A DNA stretch of 6,810 bases from Alphaproteobacteria bacterium (GTDB taxonomy: Bacteria; Pseudomonadota; Alphaproteobacteria; Micropepsales; Micropepsaceae). Positions 6,243-6,810 of the stretch are shown here, piece by piece. A program made the translations under genes and the position numbers. Location: the NCBI GenBank assembly GCA_028869725.1, contig JAGWRJ010000183.1:1-6810 (forward strand), given 5' to 3'. Each line of letters opens with the position of its first letter. The stretch's first letter is position 1. Below the pieces are notes generated by a model that was given only the letters and a program-made list of their open reading frames with translations, ran no database searches and was not told where the DNA came from.

Positions 6243-6414
6243 TCCCCAGGCGTTTGTCGATCGGGGCAACTCCGAATTCTCGCGCGCGCGAGAACTTACC
6301 CACCCGAGTTCGACGCCAAAACCCCGATATTGACGATTTCCGGTCGTTGACCTCAATGGATTCAATGATGTATGCGCCTGGTCGTGATTTTCTTGTAGCG
6401 GCACGTTTGTGACG
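6243..6414. other. Gene-free spacer between the two IS remnants
   Basis: These 172 bp hold no gene I can support in either direction. The left part includes the candidate right end of the IS66 fragment. Positions 6277-6294 form the perfect 18-bp palindrome TTCTCGCGCGCGCGAGAA, made mostly of alternating C and G. From about 6302 to 6414 nothing is recognisable; none of the three forward frames encodes the missing N-terminal part of the transposase that follows. Confidence 0.6.
6277..6294. repeat. Perfect 18-bp CG-rich palindrome
   Basis: TTCTCGCGCGCGCGAGAA is fully self-complementary with no spacer. It sits just inside the candidate right end of the IS66 fragment. It could be part of the terminal recognition sequence, a hairpin after tnpB, or chance in GC-rich DNA. 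With no T-run it is not a typical intrinsic terminator. Confidence 0.7.
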
Positions 6415-6810
6415 TGGCGTAATGGCTTGCTGCGTGCCAAAGGGCGCCCCCTCGGCTGCTGGGGGCGATCATCAGCTGCGACTTCCAGTCGGCACTGTGC
6501 CTGGGCGATGTCTGGGCCTTGGACGCGCTCTGGCATGAGCTTGGCTTTGATGGCTTGGGGACCGTCTTTCGGCGCGCACGGTTCACCACGTCGGTCGAAC
6601 ATGCCATTCGCGTCATGGTCTTTAACCGACTGTGTGATCCGGAGTCCAAGTTGGGCGTGCTGCGCTGGCTACAGACCGTCAGCATGCCCAGCATCGATGT
6701 GGATAAGCTGACCCACCAACACCTGCTGCGCAGCATGGATGCGCTGATGGATCACCAGGGCGCCGTCGACGACTGCGTGGCTCACCTGCTGCGCCCGCTC
6801 ATCGATGAAG
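6415..6810 (+). pseudogene. IS1634-like (IS4-superfamily) transposase, N-terminally truncated and frameshifted; continues past the edge
   Basis: Two reading frames together resemble the N-terminal third of IS1634-type transposases. The first encodes NGLLRAKGRPL (6421-6453). The second, in the -1 frame, encodes FQSALCLGDVWALDALWHEL and later VMVFNRLCDPESKLGVLRW, typical family segments, and stays open from about 6468 to the window edge. Switching frames needs a 1-nt loss (or 2-nt gain) between about 6445 and 6468. About 70 residues expected before NGLLRAKG are missing: the upstream sequence has no family similarity and a stop in frame. The catalytic DDE region lies beyond the right edge. An internal -1 ribosomal slip could also join the frames, but the lost N-terminus favours a decayed copy. 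Confidence 0.75.
6445..6467 (+). repeat. GC stem-loop at the transposase frame break
   Basis: CGCCCCC (6445-6451) and GGGGGCG (6461-6467) form a perfect 7-bp stem with a 9-nt loop. It lies exactly where the transposase reading frame shifts. The two 5-base homopolymer runs are also likely places for a slippage deletion. Confidence 0.6.

Larger units (their letters stand above)
5353..6298 (+). mobile_element. IS66-family remnant carrying tnpA and tnpB only
   Basis: The segment encodes the two small IS66 accessory proteins in the usual order, with only about 55 bp between the end of tnpB and the candidate right end. There is no space for the roughly 500-codon tnpC. Candidate terminal inverted repeats are TAATTTCTCGAG (5353-5364) and, on the other strand at 6287-6298, TAAGTTCTCGCG, matching at 10 of 12 positions. 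CTTACCC occurs as a direct repeat at 5346-5352 and 6295-6301, near where an 8-bp target duplication is expected for this family. The right copy overlaps the inverted repeat, so at least one of these signals is coincidental. The genes are clear; the exact ends are not. Positions 5353-5528 hold no gene I can support. Confidence 0.5.

Overview
The window holds the start of a phenol-degradation gene cluster, all on the minus strand, next to a patch of insertion-sequence remnants on the plus strand. GC-rich coding sequence, a DmpR-type sigma-54 regulator, a GntR/FCD regulator and a dmpKLMN gene order point to a Gram-negative proteobacterium. A betaproteobacterium (Comamonas, Thauera or Burkholderiales type) is most likely, but this is inference from gene layout, not from a marker gene.

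Layout, read in the direction of transcription from high to low coordinates. dmpR (5142-3445) encodes an aromatic-responsive sigma-54 activator. Its stop overlaps by 4 nt (ATGA) the start of a GntR/FCD regulator (3448-2651). A 381-bp gene-free stretch (2650-2270) follows and carries a full sigma-54 control region: two DmpR/XylR-type inverted repeats (about 2461-2509), a candidate IHF site (2383-2395) and a -24/-12 promoter (2305-2320). Then come dmpK (2269-2036), dmpL (1970-975), dmpM (938-669) and the first 214 codons of dmpN (644 to beyond position 1), each with a plausible ribosome-binding site. Together they encode the start of a multicomponent phenol hydroxylase: assembly protein, hydroxylase beta subunit, effector protein and di-iron alpha subunit. 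dmpO and dmpP would be expected past the left edge.

The control logic suggested is that DmpR binds phenol through its N-terminal domain and then activates sigma-54 RNA polymerase at the dmpK promoter, while the co-transcribed GntR protein probably represses. Comparable activator/repressor pairs (AphR/AphS, PhcR/PhcS) are known in Comamonas.

Right side, plus strand: an IS66-type fragment with tnpA (5529-5897) and a nonsense-mutated tnpB (5901-6242), but no room for the large tnpC transposase, is bounded by weak candidate ends near 5353 and 6298. After a gene-free spacer with an 18-bp CG-rich palindrome comes an IS1634-like transposase gene (from about 6415) that lacks its N-terminus, has a frameshift and runs off the right edge. 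The border of the phenol cluster therefore looks like a site of repeated insertion and decay. I found no RNA gene, CRISPR array or clearly new system.
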